Assembly (NCBI RefSeq): GCF_964355755.1
Contig: NC_092670.1
Location: forward strand, 39,667,795 to 39,731,794
Direction: 5' to 3'
Source: Antedon mediterranea
Lineage: Eukaryota; Echinodermata; Crinoidea; Comatulida; Antedonidae
DNA: 64,000 bases
Shown piece by piece: positions 12,501 to 21,300 of this stretch (the stretch's first letter is position 1; each line of letters begins with the position of its first letter). The position numbers were made by a program, and so were the translations under genes. The notes below the pieces were generated by a model. The model made no database searches. It was not told the DNA's origin and saw only the letters and a list, made by a program, of their open reading frames with translations.

Positions 12501-15500
12501 CACATAAATAAAGAGTTTAAAGTAGGTAAGGGCAAATACGTTTTAAAATCATATTGATCGGTTGGCAATTTTTTTGAAAGAGTTGGTCCAATTTCGACAA
12601 AAAACTTATTGAATTCGTTTGCGATTTGAGACGGGTCTTCAATGGATTCACCATTATTGCCTGTTAGAACAACTTTCGTATTCAAATTCGGAGACCTTTT
12701 AATCAAGGAGTTAATTACGCGCCAAGTACCTTTAATATCATGTTGACATTGAGTAAATCTGTTTTGATAGTATTCGGTTTTAACACGTTTAATAAGTGAA
12801 TTTAAGGTATTACGGAATTTAGTGTATTTTATTTTATTATGATTGGTAGGATTATTTAGGTATTTAGCATATAACTTGTGTTTATATTTAGTAGATTGCA
12901 ACAGACCATTTGACATCCAAGGTTTTAATTTTGTGTTTTTTTTTTACTTTGCGTAGTCATTGGAAAATGTTTATTATATAAAAGTTTTAATTTAGTTTCA
13001 AAAGTATTATAAGCTTGATTAGGTTCTTGCAATAAGTTCACATCGTTCCATGTTATTACGCTAAGCTCTCGTTTAAATTGTTCGATGTTATTTTCATTAA
13101 TTTTCCTAAAAGGTTTATTTGGAGGTCTACTGACTGCTTGAGTATTTTTGTATGTTAAGGTAGATATAGAAAAAACAGGTAGGTGATCGGAAATAGCCTA
13201 AAGTTAACGACGACTGTCGGAATCAAATGAGTAAGATCATTTATAAATTCTATAGAATTCTATAGAGTTCTATAGAAAATGGTATAGAGCTCTGTGGTAT
13301 TCTAGAAGTACAACATTTCTATGAAAACCTATTTCAAATTCTATAGAATTTATTTCATCATCATAATAAACATGTATTTCTAAATAAAAGTGGCGTCACC
13401 AAGAAAGCAAACTCTTCTGTCAGGGACGCCTAACAAAACAGACAAATATATATATATATATATAAATATCACAGAAATGAAAATAACAATAAAAACGAAT
13501 CCTAAAACGTCAAGCGGTACTGTACCTTTCAATTGTAGTATAAATCATATTAATACATATTGGTAAAGGTAATATATTAACAAAAACATGGTCACTAAGT
13601 ATTGTTTGATAATAAATAATTTAGTGTCTAGGCTATAGAATGTTTCTTCTTTTCTATAGAATCTATAATTCTGGTAGAACGAGTCTTCTCGGATAAGGAC
13701 TATAAACCGTAGGTGTCCATGTGTACACATCTGGCTCATGTGCACTTTAAAGAACCTAGTACATCTTTCGAGACCAGGGGGGTTACCCCGGTGTACTAGT
13801 ACACGCACAGCCACTGGTCATAACTGGGCCCTCTTAGAGAACAGTCTTTGATGGAAGAGGTCACCCAGTATAAATAAATAATAACACATTTTGTAGAATT
13901 CTATTTATTATTATTGATAAATTTAGATATGTGATTAATACAATGCGTGACGATTATAACAGGGAAGTTCACCTATATTTTCAAAGTCAGTCTAAAAAGA
14001 TGTTTGTCCCCCAAAAACATGAAAAATGAAGATTAATAAAATTAAAATAAGGTTATTCTGTAGTTTTAATAAAGTTAGGCCTAATCCCTTTCGTAGAAAA
14101 AAAAATGGGAAAAAATTAAATTGAACCAAAACCATTGGTTGGCAGCCAATTTGACAATTTTTTCTGTTTTTTAATACATCTTTAAATGTTTACAAAATCA
14201 CGGGAAAAAATTCGCAAGCAGGTCAAGAATTTTTGACTGCCGCGAAATATATTAATTCTCGAAAAGAAAAACCATTCTGCTGTGTGTTTAAAAAATCCCA
14301 CAATGATCCGAGGATGCAGGACTCACCAAGATGGTAATACTTCTATACCGTTGAAAAAAAGATACGTATTCGCGTGCACGTACCATATGGTCAGCATTTA
14401 ATATTGTATGGTTCCATATTGACATAACCATAAGGAAACTTTTTAACAAAAGTGTTGTTACAGTGTTTACGATATCACAGAGTAATAATATAATAAATGT
14501 AATAACAATTTTAATATAGGACTTATCGATCAGGAGCAAATTCAATGATGATGACGTTGGTAGGTTGCTTAATAAAGTGACATAACTTCAATGAGTTGCA
14601 TTGGGACCGATACAAAGTAGTTTACTCCACGCGAGTTGGAGGATTACGAAATGCTCCCTATTCTGATGACCGCCAGGAACGCATACAATTTATTACATAG
14701 TTTTCAATCAATTAAAGGATTCTTTAAAATGGATTACGATGTAAAAGGGAGATTTGGTTAAAGGTTAAGAATAAGTCACCAGTGCTGATTTTCTATAGCT
14801 ATGTTAATCACAATACTAAAAATAAAAAAACAAGGTACGACTTTAAGTCCGACTATTATGGTCCAAATAGGTATTATAGCACACCCAAAATTCGGTGAAT
14901 AAAAAGTTTAAAACGTTTTGAATCGAAAGTATGTATTTTCAAAAACAATTGTGTTGTGCTTTAGTTTTGTTAGTTTTATGAAATCTAACGTGCCTTACCG
15001 TAATATGATACAAGTGGTATATAGACATAAAAAAATGTAGAATTTTACTTCCGTCGAGAGTCACGTGCTTCCCCGGCTCTCAGTGTATTCATTCTTTACA
15101 CATATCAATAAACATACATGTTTTGCTTGATGATTTCGTCTTTGTATTTTTTAACCGGAATGACAGAAAAAATTTAATCCCGGATGCATAGGATCCGGAA
15201 TTTAGAAAAATGAATATAGTCAAAATACACAATTAACACCCTTTTTCCTTGAATTGAAAACCACTAAATCTCCTCCTTCTAATCTTTGGAAAAAGTGAAA
15301 AGGCCTAAAAGATATCTACATGTGTATCTTCATAAATGAAATCAATTGATATAGGCTACACCTAATTTGAATATACAACAACGTGATTCACTACGTATCA
15401 TTATCAAGTTGGTCTAACAATAGTTGCCACTTAAACTTACTTAAGTTAAAGTTCATTTTTAAAACACAAATCAGTGTAACAATAGGCCCTACATTGTTGT

Positions 15501-15827
15501 TTTTTCTATGCAATGAAATCAAACATACTCCAGCTTATAAAAGAATGTTTGTTGCAAAGCAAAGGGACACTCAAGTGGGTACACAATGCAAAAACAGGAT
15601 TTTCAGATGAGTTAACCTGCGTGAACAGAGGACTCACTGAAAGTATAGGCGATTGTATCTTGCAATAAGACAACCTCAAATGATGGAGGTATAACATCTA
15701 TTTTTATACCTTCATGCTCAAATTATCTTAAACTCGTAAAATATATGAATTATTCAAAACACTTACTAATTAATACAGGTAAAAGCAATCCAAATATTAC
15801 ACACAACGTAAACTTGCTTGGTGCCAT
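300..15827 (-). CDS. Mosaic LDLa / YWTD-propeller / C-type lectin / HYR protein, 3' end outside window
   Basis: Sixteen coding exons can be joined in phase: 15827-15767, 9080-8964, 8573-8421, 7194-6943, 6274-6112, 5983-5859, 5608-5324, 4836-4588, 4236-4117, 3791-3525, 3314-3066, 2975-2727, 2539-2291, 1920-1672, 1531-1283, 949-689 and 551-300 (the first being the signal exon, so 17 in all). They encode about 1183 residues with the open end still in phase 1, so more exons lie left of the window. The order is signal peptide, two LDLa, six YWTD blades, one C-type lectin domain, and eight HYR modules. Every exon boundary is phase 1 except two inside the propeller, the signature of module shuffling. 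The protein should be secreted or, if a membrane segment lies further on, a surface receptor. LDLa and lectin Ca2+-binding residues are intact. The ligand is unknown; a carbohydrate-binding, adhesion or immune-recognition role is inference. Intron 1 is 6.7 kb and carries a LINE. Confidence 0.88.
689..949 (-). CDS. HYR module 7 (divergent)
   Basis: A 261-bp phase 1-1 exon with [26 protein letters not shown] and [15 protein letters not shown]. The conserved GN of the HYR core is replaced by IN, and the module is four residues longer than the standard copies. Confidence 0.85.
1283..1531 (-). CDS. HYR module 6
   Basis: A 249-bp phase 1-1 exon with [28 protein letters not shown] and [16 protein letters not shown]. 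Confidence 0.92.
1672..1920 (-). CDS. HYR module 5
   Basis: A 249-bp phase 1-1 exon with [36 protein letters not shown] and [16 protein letters not shown]. The usual GN before the second cysteine reads ENVN here. Confidence 0.92.
2291..2539 (-). CDS. HYR module 4
   Basis: A 249-bp phase 1-1 exon with [24 protein letters not shown] and [16 protein letters not shown]. Donor GTGAGA, acceptor TTGTTACAG. Confidence 0.92.
2727..2975 (-). CDS. HYR module 3
   Basis: A 249-bp phase 1-1 exon with [33 protein letters not shown] and [16 protein letters not shown]. Close in sequence to modules 2, 4 and 5. Confidence 0.92.
3066..3314 (-). CDS. HYR module 2
   Basis: A 249-bp phase 1-1 exon containing [30 protein letters not shown] and [16 protein letters not shown]. 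Both HYR cysteines are present and the NAT in YNATD is a potential N-glycosylation site. Confidence 0.9.
3525..3791 (-). CDS. HYR module 1 (divergent, next to the lectin)
   Basis: A 267-bp phase 1-1 exon. It has TYCPPDQTV at the start and [17 protein letters not shown] at the end, the HYR hallmark. It is 6 aa longer than the standard copies because of a Thr-rich insertion in the middle, and it has an extra cysteine (DNQCAIS). Confidence 0.9.
3858..4008. mobile_element. Family A palindromic MITE, copy 1
   Basis: Starts AAGCTCTGTCTACACTATCA and ends with an inverted, slightly degraded end (GTTTGTAGACAGAGCG). The interior holds CCCAAATATGG and CCATATATGGG boxes typical of the family. Intronic, next to the lectin exon at 4117. 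Confidence 0.85.
4117..4836 (-). CDS. C-type lectin domain, two exons
   Basis: Exons 4836-4588 and 4236-4117 give one complete CTLD of about 123 aa. It starts [16 protein letters not shown], carries the WIGFRD core motif, and ends with EPNN, EDC and QWNWNDQSC before the last cysteine. EPN plus WND are the Ca2+-site-2 residues of mannose-type C-type lectins, so sugar binding is likely retained (family knowledge; not tested). The intron at 4237-4587 holds a 15-G tract. Confidence 0.92.
5121..5287. mobile_element. Short MITE, GGCCAACTCAGACAGC ends
   Basis: About 165 bp in the intron before the lectin exons. Left end GCCAACTCAGACAGCGTCG, right end inverted GCCACCTCAGACAGCATC. No coding capacity and higher CpG than its surroundings. 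Confidence 0.5.
5324..7194 (-). CDS. Six-bladed YWTD (LDL-receptor class B) propeller, four exons
   Basis: Exons 7194-6943, 6274-6112, 5983-5859 and 5608-5324 total 825 nt (275 aa), enough for six blades of about 43 aa. Recognisable YWTD variants are IYITD, IFWTD, LFWSD and VYYTD, several followed by the typical I-x-R/S-x-x-x-DG turn such as [13 protein letters not shown]. The two internal junctions are phase 2 and phase 1, so unlike its neighbours this domain is not a single exon. No EGF module follows the propeller, which is unusual, because LDLR-family propellers are normally flanked by EGF repeats that pack against them. Confidence 0.85.
7628..8430. repeat. Tandem repeat CTTACTGAGTGATGTAACTTAA, interrupted
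   Basis: About four copies at 7628-7719 and four at 8346-8430 of a 20-22 bp unit, now separated by the TTAA-flanked element. The right array runs up to the LDLa2 donor. Confidence 0.75.
7720..8345. mobile_element. TTAA-flanked inverted-repeat element inside a tandem repeat
   Basis: A 626-bp insert bounded by TTAA on both sides (7716-7719 and 8346-8349). Ends are AGCCCCATTCCCTACG and, inverted, AGACCCCTTCCCTGC. It splits a GTAACTTAACTTACTGAGTGAT tandem repeat that continues on each side, proving insertion. TTAA duplication is the target preference of piggyBac-type transposons; no transposase is present, so it is non-autonomous. Located in a mosaic-gene intron. Confidence 0.7.
8421..8573 (-). 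CDS. LDL-receptor class A module 2
   Basis: A 153-bp phase 1-1 exon encoding CNADEFQC through [10 protein letters not shown] followed by an eleven-residue linker. Six cysteines and the SDGSDE calcium motif are present. The acceptor is TTTTGCAG and the donor GTAAGT. Confidence 0.9.
8964..9080 (-). CDS. LDL-receptor class A module 1
   Basis: A 117-bp phase 1-1 exon with six cysteines and the acidic Ca2+ motif [16 protein letters not shown] near its end. Acceptor is TTTTTTTAATAG, donor GTAAGT. The spacing is that of a complete LDLa domain. Confidence 0.9.
9081..10624. other. Intronic DNA, no gene recognised
   Basis: Part of mosaic-gene intron 1. AT-rich; small open frames (for example 10010-10210 plus) have no recognisable content. 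Nothing else is supported. Confidence 0.6.
10966..12000 (-). pseudogene. LINE ORF2 fragment, C-terminal half of reverse transcriptase
   Basis: Continues the same protein in another frame from [14 protein letters not shown], through YADD and the conserved [15 protein letters not shown], to the natural stop at 10966. Codons above about 11935 in this frame are shadow. Confidence 0.85.
11918..12916 (-). pseudogene. LINE ORF2 fragment, N-terminal half of reverse transcriptase
   Basis: 332 codons from the thumb-proximal linker through the RT fingers and palm ([19 protein letters not shown]). It ends prematurely after [13 protein letters not shown] because of a one-base shift. Confidence 0.85.
13204..15766. 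other. Intronic DNA with simple repeats and SINE
   Basis: Remainder of mosaic-gene intron 1. Holds TTCTATAGAATTC-type palindromic runs (13240-13360), a TA run at 13448-13468, the truncated SINE, and a copy of the CCCCCAAAAACAT end at 13990. No exon recognised. Confidence 0.6.
13666..13890 (+). mobile_element. tRNA-derived SINE, tail type 2, 5'-truncated
   Basis: Starts inside the body (CTGGTAGAACGAGTCTTCTC) without the tRNA head, and runs to GAGGTCACCCAGTATAAATA. Loss of the 5' part is typical of LINE-driven insertion. Mosaic-gene intron 1. Confidence 0.8.
15767..15827 (-). CDS. Signal-peptide exon of the mosaic gene
   Basis: The ATG at 15827 opens [20 protein letters not shown], a short basic start followed by a hydrophobic core, which is a classic secretory signal. 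The exon ends at a GTAAGT donor in phase 1 and fits the LDLa1 exon at 9080. No closer acceptor in phase was recognised between them, although a small missed exon cannot be excluded. Assignment to this gene rests on strand, phase and the need for a secretion signal. Confidence 0.75.
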
Positions 15828-15915
15828 TGCTACGACATACCTATACTGTCTTTAGGTTACGATTGTTCAAATTCAGGATTACACAGCTATTAATTAGAGG
15901 TATGTACGTGAACGA

Positions 15916-15923
15916 AAAATATA
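15916..15923 (-). promoter_or_regulatory. TATA-like box upstream of the mosaic gene
   Basis: TATATTTT on the minus strand, about 90 bp before the signal-peptide ATG. The position suits a start site near 15890. Support is motif and distance only. Confidence 0.3.
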
Positions 15924-16134
15924 ACCGCTTTTGAAAAGACTCGATGAAGCGATTCATTAAACTAACTTTCTATAGCAGGATTATCAATAAAGCCACGGTC
16001 TGTCAATTCTTCCTATTATAGTGAAAGCGGCGGCAACTCCACCCATTGTAGATTTAGTGTCGCAAAATAGAACGCTATAATGAATAGGATCGGTACGTCA
16101 CTTTTTGACGTAGACGATCTTAATACGGGGAGGA

Positions 16135-16143
16135 TATAAATAG
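16135..16143 (+). promoter_or_regulatory. Isolated TATA box with CRE-like pair
   Basis: TATAAATAG on the plus strand, 25 bp after ACGTCACTTTTTGACGT (16095-16111), two inverted CRE half-sites. No plus-strand gene was recognised downstream. It lies 310 bp upstream of the mosaic-gene ATG, so the CRE pair could serve that gene instead. Confidence 0.3.
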
Positions 16144-16513
16144 GTCCCGTCGCGTTTTCCGCATAATTCTGTTTCCGCGCGCATGCATTCGACTTCAGTA
16201 TTTGTCAGTATTTTATTGGTAGGCCCTACAGTAGGCCTACTCACTTTAGAATCAGTGGCACACACCTTTCAGTGGTGCGTTCATACAAAATAAACAACAA
16301 CATTCAAAAAGTAAATGATACTAACTTACATGATTACAGGTAATCAAGAAAAAAAAAAAAATAAATAAATAAAACCAAAAAAACTAATACATATGATTGT
16401 AGTAATCATACTAATCAAATGAAAAAAAAATAAAATAAATAAATAAAAATGTCAAAAATGAAATCCGCTTTATCATTCGAATCTTGCAACCAGGGAAGAG
16501 TGGAATTTTATAA

Positions 16514-16640
16514 AGCTCTGTCTACACTATCAAACTTTATGTGAAATGTGATGTGCTTATATATGCCTATTTTGTCAATCACTACCATATTTGGGCACAT
16601 CTCACTTTTTTCAAACTAGTTTGATGGTGTAGACAAAGCT
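16514..16640. mobile_element. Family A palindromic MITE, copy 2
   Basis: Bounded by TAA on both sides (16511-16513, 16641-16643). 127 bp, with both AGCTCTGTCTACAC and inverted AGCTTTGTCTACAC ends intact. Confidence 0.88.
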
Positions 16641-17267
16641 TAAGAAACATATAAATAATTATGTTAAGATAATTAAATGATGTATGTTCATTTTTTAATA
16701 TGCTATTTTTTTTTAATGTATGTGCAATATAGCCTAGTTGTGTTCACCATATCATAAAGAAGACATTATGTTAATATTACTTACTATGAATATTTTTAAT
16801 TAGGCCTAAACAAATAAAAAAACAAACAAACTGACTTTGGGGTTGGGTCAACCGGCTCAGCTACAGTGATTAAGTTCACTTAGGTTGACCCTGGTCTCCC
16901 CAATTTCTTTTTTTGTTTTGTATATACTTAAATAGACCAAATAAATAATGAAATGAAATGAAATGAAAATAATAACCGCCTGTTTTTATAAACATGTTGT
17001 AAATTATTCATACGGCATCATAATTAACTGAATATTATACCAATATATCATACCTCTTACCATATTCGTTATAATATTCCATATGTTTTACATGAATCCA
17101 TAATATTTAATTTTTATTAAACCGTCGTTTCTATTTGGTGCACGCAACGTTGCGAGGTTTCGTGACAGATGTTTTAGTTAAAACGAACTTATAAAAAATG
17201 CTGGAAGCAAGAAAGTACGTTTAATCTTCACGTAATACTACGATTCACGTAGTACACAAAAAAGCGC

Positions 17268-17396
17268 GCGTAAGCGCAAGTGAGTTGACTAATGACAAAC
17301 CACTGTTTGAATAATCCATCGCTTGTGATTGGTCAAATCACTTACGTTGCGTTATGTCCTTGCGTTGTGTCGCTAGTGGCTTGGGAACCAAGCTGT
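17268..17396. mobile_element. Partial MITE, AAGCTTGGTTCC family
   Basis: Shares CGCTTGTGATTGGTCAA, TTACGTTGCG and the end GGGAACCAAGCT with 22548-22708. The left end has diverged. Confidence 0.55.
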
Positions 17397-18326
17397 ACTG
17401 CGCACAAAGAAAATGTTCATTTAAAAAAAAATTTTTGCGTTCTTTATTTTCTTTCACATTAATGAATTTGTGAATTATTTCATACGAATTTACTATTACT
17501 ATCACATCGTACACAGTATGCTTAAGAAAAGATTCGTAAGGAGGTTGAACACGCAATTTTCGTCGTCAGTTTTTTAACGCGCTTCACTGTCCGTGAAAAT
17601 TTTTTGTCCTGATTTTTTTTTGTATTTAAGACAGGACCACAATTTGCAAAACAGGTTTTATTTTACCTGATTGTGTAATCTTGGATAAAGATGTTGTTAA
17701 ATAAATAAATAAAGATTCGATATCTTAAGAGTGTTTCACACTTCCCTGGTTCATCATACATTTTAATTGTGTGGTATAGGTCATCTATATTTTAAGATAG
17801 TATATATAACAGGACGATGGTATATAATGAATTGAACAAAAAAAAACCACACCCCATAACTCACTTTATGATTTTTTTTTTTAAACCTTCAACAAAAATT
17901 CTCTGAGAACCGTAAAAACAATAAGACAAGACAACAAGACATACATTTTATTTTTGCATTTAATATTCAGAACAAAGTAATACCGTAATTGACAATTACC
18001 TGAAATCAAAAATATACCAATTGTGTTTTCAAGTTAAAATTCAATAGAAATTAGTTTCGGCTAATGAATTTTTGTAAATTGTTTAAAAAAAAACCAGATT
18101 ATTTAGACAATTTGAATATTTAATTGATCGTTTTTGACACAATGAAGAGAAGTTTGACGCGCTTCACCAAAGTTGTTTCAAAGTAAATCTTGGGTTTTCT
18201 GCAAAGACGCGATCAATGACGTCATGCAACGCCGCGTAAACTTCAGGTGTCCTAATGATTAACGGTATTTGATTAAACTACTCTCTAGTTGTCTTTGTCT
18301 GAAGGTTTAGTGAAACATTTAAAGCA

Positions 18327-21300
18327 CTAATTATTGTTTGTAATAACATCATTGATCCAGGAGATGTAATTGGCGACCTTTGTGTATACACCAGGTTTGC
18401 GTGCATCAGCACAGCCATAGCCCCAACTTACAACGCCTGCAAGGTCATATGCTCCATCAGAATCTAGACAAACAAATGGTCCACCACTGTCTCCCTGTTT
18501 AATAACAACAAACCTCAAAATATTACGGTAGCTGCTTCTAAAAGAAGTGAACTTTTAACCTACTAATTTGTAAATGGTTTTAAATAAACAGTTAAAGATA
18601 TAATAATCCCCTTGAAAAATAATTTGTTTAAATGTTTTTGTGATTATGCAATTTTAATGACACGTAATAGTTATGCACTTTGACCAAAAATTGGAATAAA
18701 AAAAATAATTTTCTGAAAAAACTGTAATTTAAGCAAAGAAAAATAGCCAAATTAAATGGAAGTCAGTGGCATTTATTTTGTCTTTTTACAAATGAAAACA
18801 TTATTTTTTTGTTTGGTTTTGTTTTGTACGGAAGAAAACATCTTTAAAGTAAAAGTAAAAAAAAACCCAGTTAAACAGCGTGCAATAAGAACAATTATTA
18901 ATTAAAACTGATAGATAATATACGTACTTGACAGGAATCCATGCCACCATCTGCAAATCCTGCACAAAACATGTTATCGGTTATATCGCCACCATACCAC
19001 AGCAGCTGATTACACGTAGCAGTGTCTATGATAGGTACACTAACCTGTTGCAGTGTTTTTATTTCACTCGAAGCTGATTGAAAATTCAAGAATTGTTATG
19101 TTATTTAATATTAAATATATAACAATTTATTTGGAAGCTACACTTGTGAAACAGTGGCACACTTCTTGAATGAAGGTGCGTCCAGAGTAAGTAAAATACA
19201 AGGTTAGAGAACAAAAAATGATTTAACAATAGGCCTATTTACAACGAAACTAATTAATTTTTGGTCTATTGTTCCATTATTAAATTGGTTCTAAACATCA
19301 ATCAATTCAATGTAAAACTCAAATGGTAAATACAGGACACATACAGTATAATTGTTTGAATTCAATTGATACACTTATCTTGGAAAAAACACATTGGAAT
19401 AATAAATTAAAGCCCTAAACATGCTGTCAATGGTGAAAAAAGATATTCTTTATTACAAATTAGTGATTCTACTGTAGTTAAAGATGTATTGCCCCCCACC
19501 CCCACCCCCACCCCTGAAAAATACCTTTTATGCCATTTTAATGCCACCTAAATAGTTATCCACTTTGACCAAAAATTGGATTAAAAAAAATGTATTTACC
19601 TTAAAAACTGTAATTTAATTGTCTGTCACCAATGGTTTTTTGGTTGAATTTAACCATTTATTTTGTCATTTGATAAGTGAAACATTAATTTTTTCGGTTT
19701 CTACAGCTCACTATATCGGTCGGTCGGTAAACACTAACTTGAGAACGCGACTGCAGCCATGGCCTTGTTTAGTTTTAATAAAAGTTACAGTAATCACTTT
19801 CTAAACTAAATAAACAAGGCCATATACATGGCTGCAGTTGCGTGCTCAAGTTTGTGTTTACTGACCTACCGACCGACCGACCAACCGACAGACATAGTGA
19901 GCTGTAGAGTCGCGTTGCATGCGACTAAAATAATCTATTCAAAGTCTTATTTTATCAATTTTTGTTTTTCATGTTTTTGGGGGACAATACATATTTAAAT
20001 CTTTAATTATCAAGCTTTAAATAAAGTTTATATACCGTAATACCAGATAAATAAGTTTAACGTACTTTCAGTATCACCCCATCCTGTAACAACGCATTCA
20101 GCTTTATAAGATTGCAAATCTTTGTCCGGTAGACATACAGGGGAGATATATTTGGTGAACTGTACCGTACTGTCAAGTTTCAACAAAGCAATATCATTAT
20201 CCAGTGTTCTGTCGTTGTAGTTCTCGTGAAGGAATACGTTGGAAACTCCATACGATTTTTGGTTAGAATCTATGGCGTCTCTCTCGTGAGCTCCTAATAC
20301 TACTTCATAATTCTCTACCTTTGGCTTTTTCGTCCTTAAAAGGTGAAAAAAATATAGGAAGTGTTTATATTCCTTCATTCTTTATGGTAATGAATACGTC
20401 AATAATTGATTTTAATTCTAATAGAAGGCTCACCGTATTGCAAAACTAATTGAACATTTTGTACTGGACTTTAAAATGTCAAGAATCATTACAGAATAGT
20501 TTGTATAGCTTATGCATTCATGTAAGCAAGTGCGTCTATGGTTTTAGAATAAGAGTTTTGAGTTGTGAAAATGATCTTGTTATGTGTACTACGAACTGTT
20601 TACGATCTTCAAATCCCTTCACTAAATAGGAGAAAATCCTATTTTAGGTAGATTTCCTTTTTGTATTGTTTGTTGTGTATGAAATATTTATTCTGAAATA
20701 AAGTTATCAATCAGTTATGGTCTATCCGTATTCTTCGAAATCGAGTCAAATGGCCGAGCGGTTAAGGCAGTTAAGCGGTTTACCGTACCTAAAGAACCAG
20801 CCAACATCGGCAAGGGTTCGAGGCCGACTCGATCCTTATAGTTCTGATGGAGGAACAAGTCTTCTCGAATAAGGACTATAACCCGTAGGTCCAGTGTACA
20901 CACCTGTGTGCACTTTAAAGAACCCAGTTCATTATTCGAGAAGAGTAGGGGATACCCCGGTGAACTGGTTCACAAAATAGCCCCTGTATCAGGGGGATTA
21001 TCACCTATCTGATAGGACAGTGATACATTTACTATTGGTAATCCTTGGCCACATTGCCTAAAGACATAAAATAAAATAACAAAATAATAAATAAACAGGA
21101 AACATACGGCTAGCTATTTGGGTCTATATTGTTGCCTACGTACCCTATGCAATGACCAGCAGTTACAACCCATTTATCGTTGATGAGCGAGCCACCACAG
21201 AACTGATAGCTGCCAGAAGTAAGGGCATACTTCTGTCGAAAGTTTACTTGCCAAGGCCAGCTTCCTGGTCTCGCTTCCACACCACCGACAATCTTGAGGT

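Larger units (their letters stand above)
10625..13203 (-). mobile_element. 5'-truncated CR1/Jockey-type LINE in intron 1 of the mosaic gene
   Basis: The minus strand reads the end of an AP-endonuclease (AISDHLPVF), a linker, then a reverse transcriptase: [41 protein letters not shown], then [14 protein letters not shown] and the catalytic [10 protein letters not shown], ending with WNSLPNKI. The copy is dead. One frame break lies in an A-run near 12940 and another near 11935, so the reading frame is in three pieces. The 5' end stops abruptly at about 13203, typical of incomplete target-primed reverse transcription, and the 3' end carries a CATAT tandem tail (10634-10660). Jockey-superfamily membership is clear; the exact clade is not. 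Confidence 0.88.
16491..17748. mobile_element. Candidate 1.26-kb element with CAGGGAAG inverted ends
   Basis: CAGGGAAGAGTGGAA at the left and, inverted, CAGGGAAGTGTGAAA at the right. A solo end also occurs near 22400 (CTCTTCCCTGG). No clear flanking duplication and no coding remnant. Contains family A copy 2 and an AAGCTTGGTTCC-type copy. CAGGG termini are reminiscent of hAT elements. Confidence 0.35.

Noticed and set aside
20743-20830. Functional tRNA-Leu or tRNA-Ser gene
   Set aside because: A and B boxes are present, but the sequence continues into a repeated body and tail shared with three other loci, and no proper acceptor stem closes. SINE head. The same goes for 47682 and 23600.
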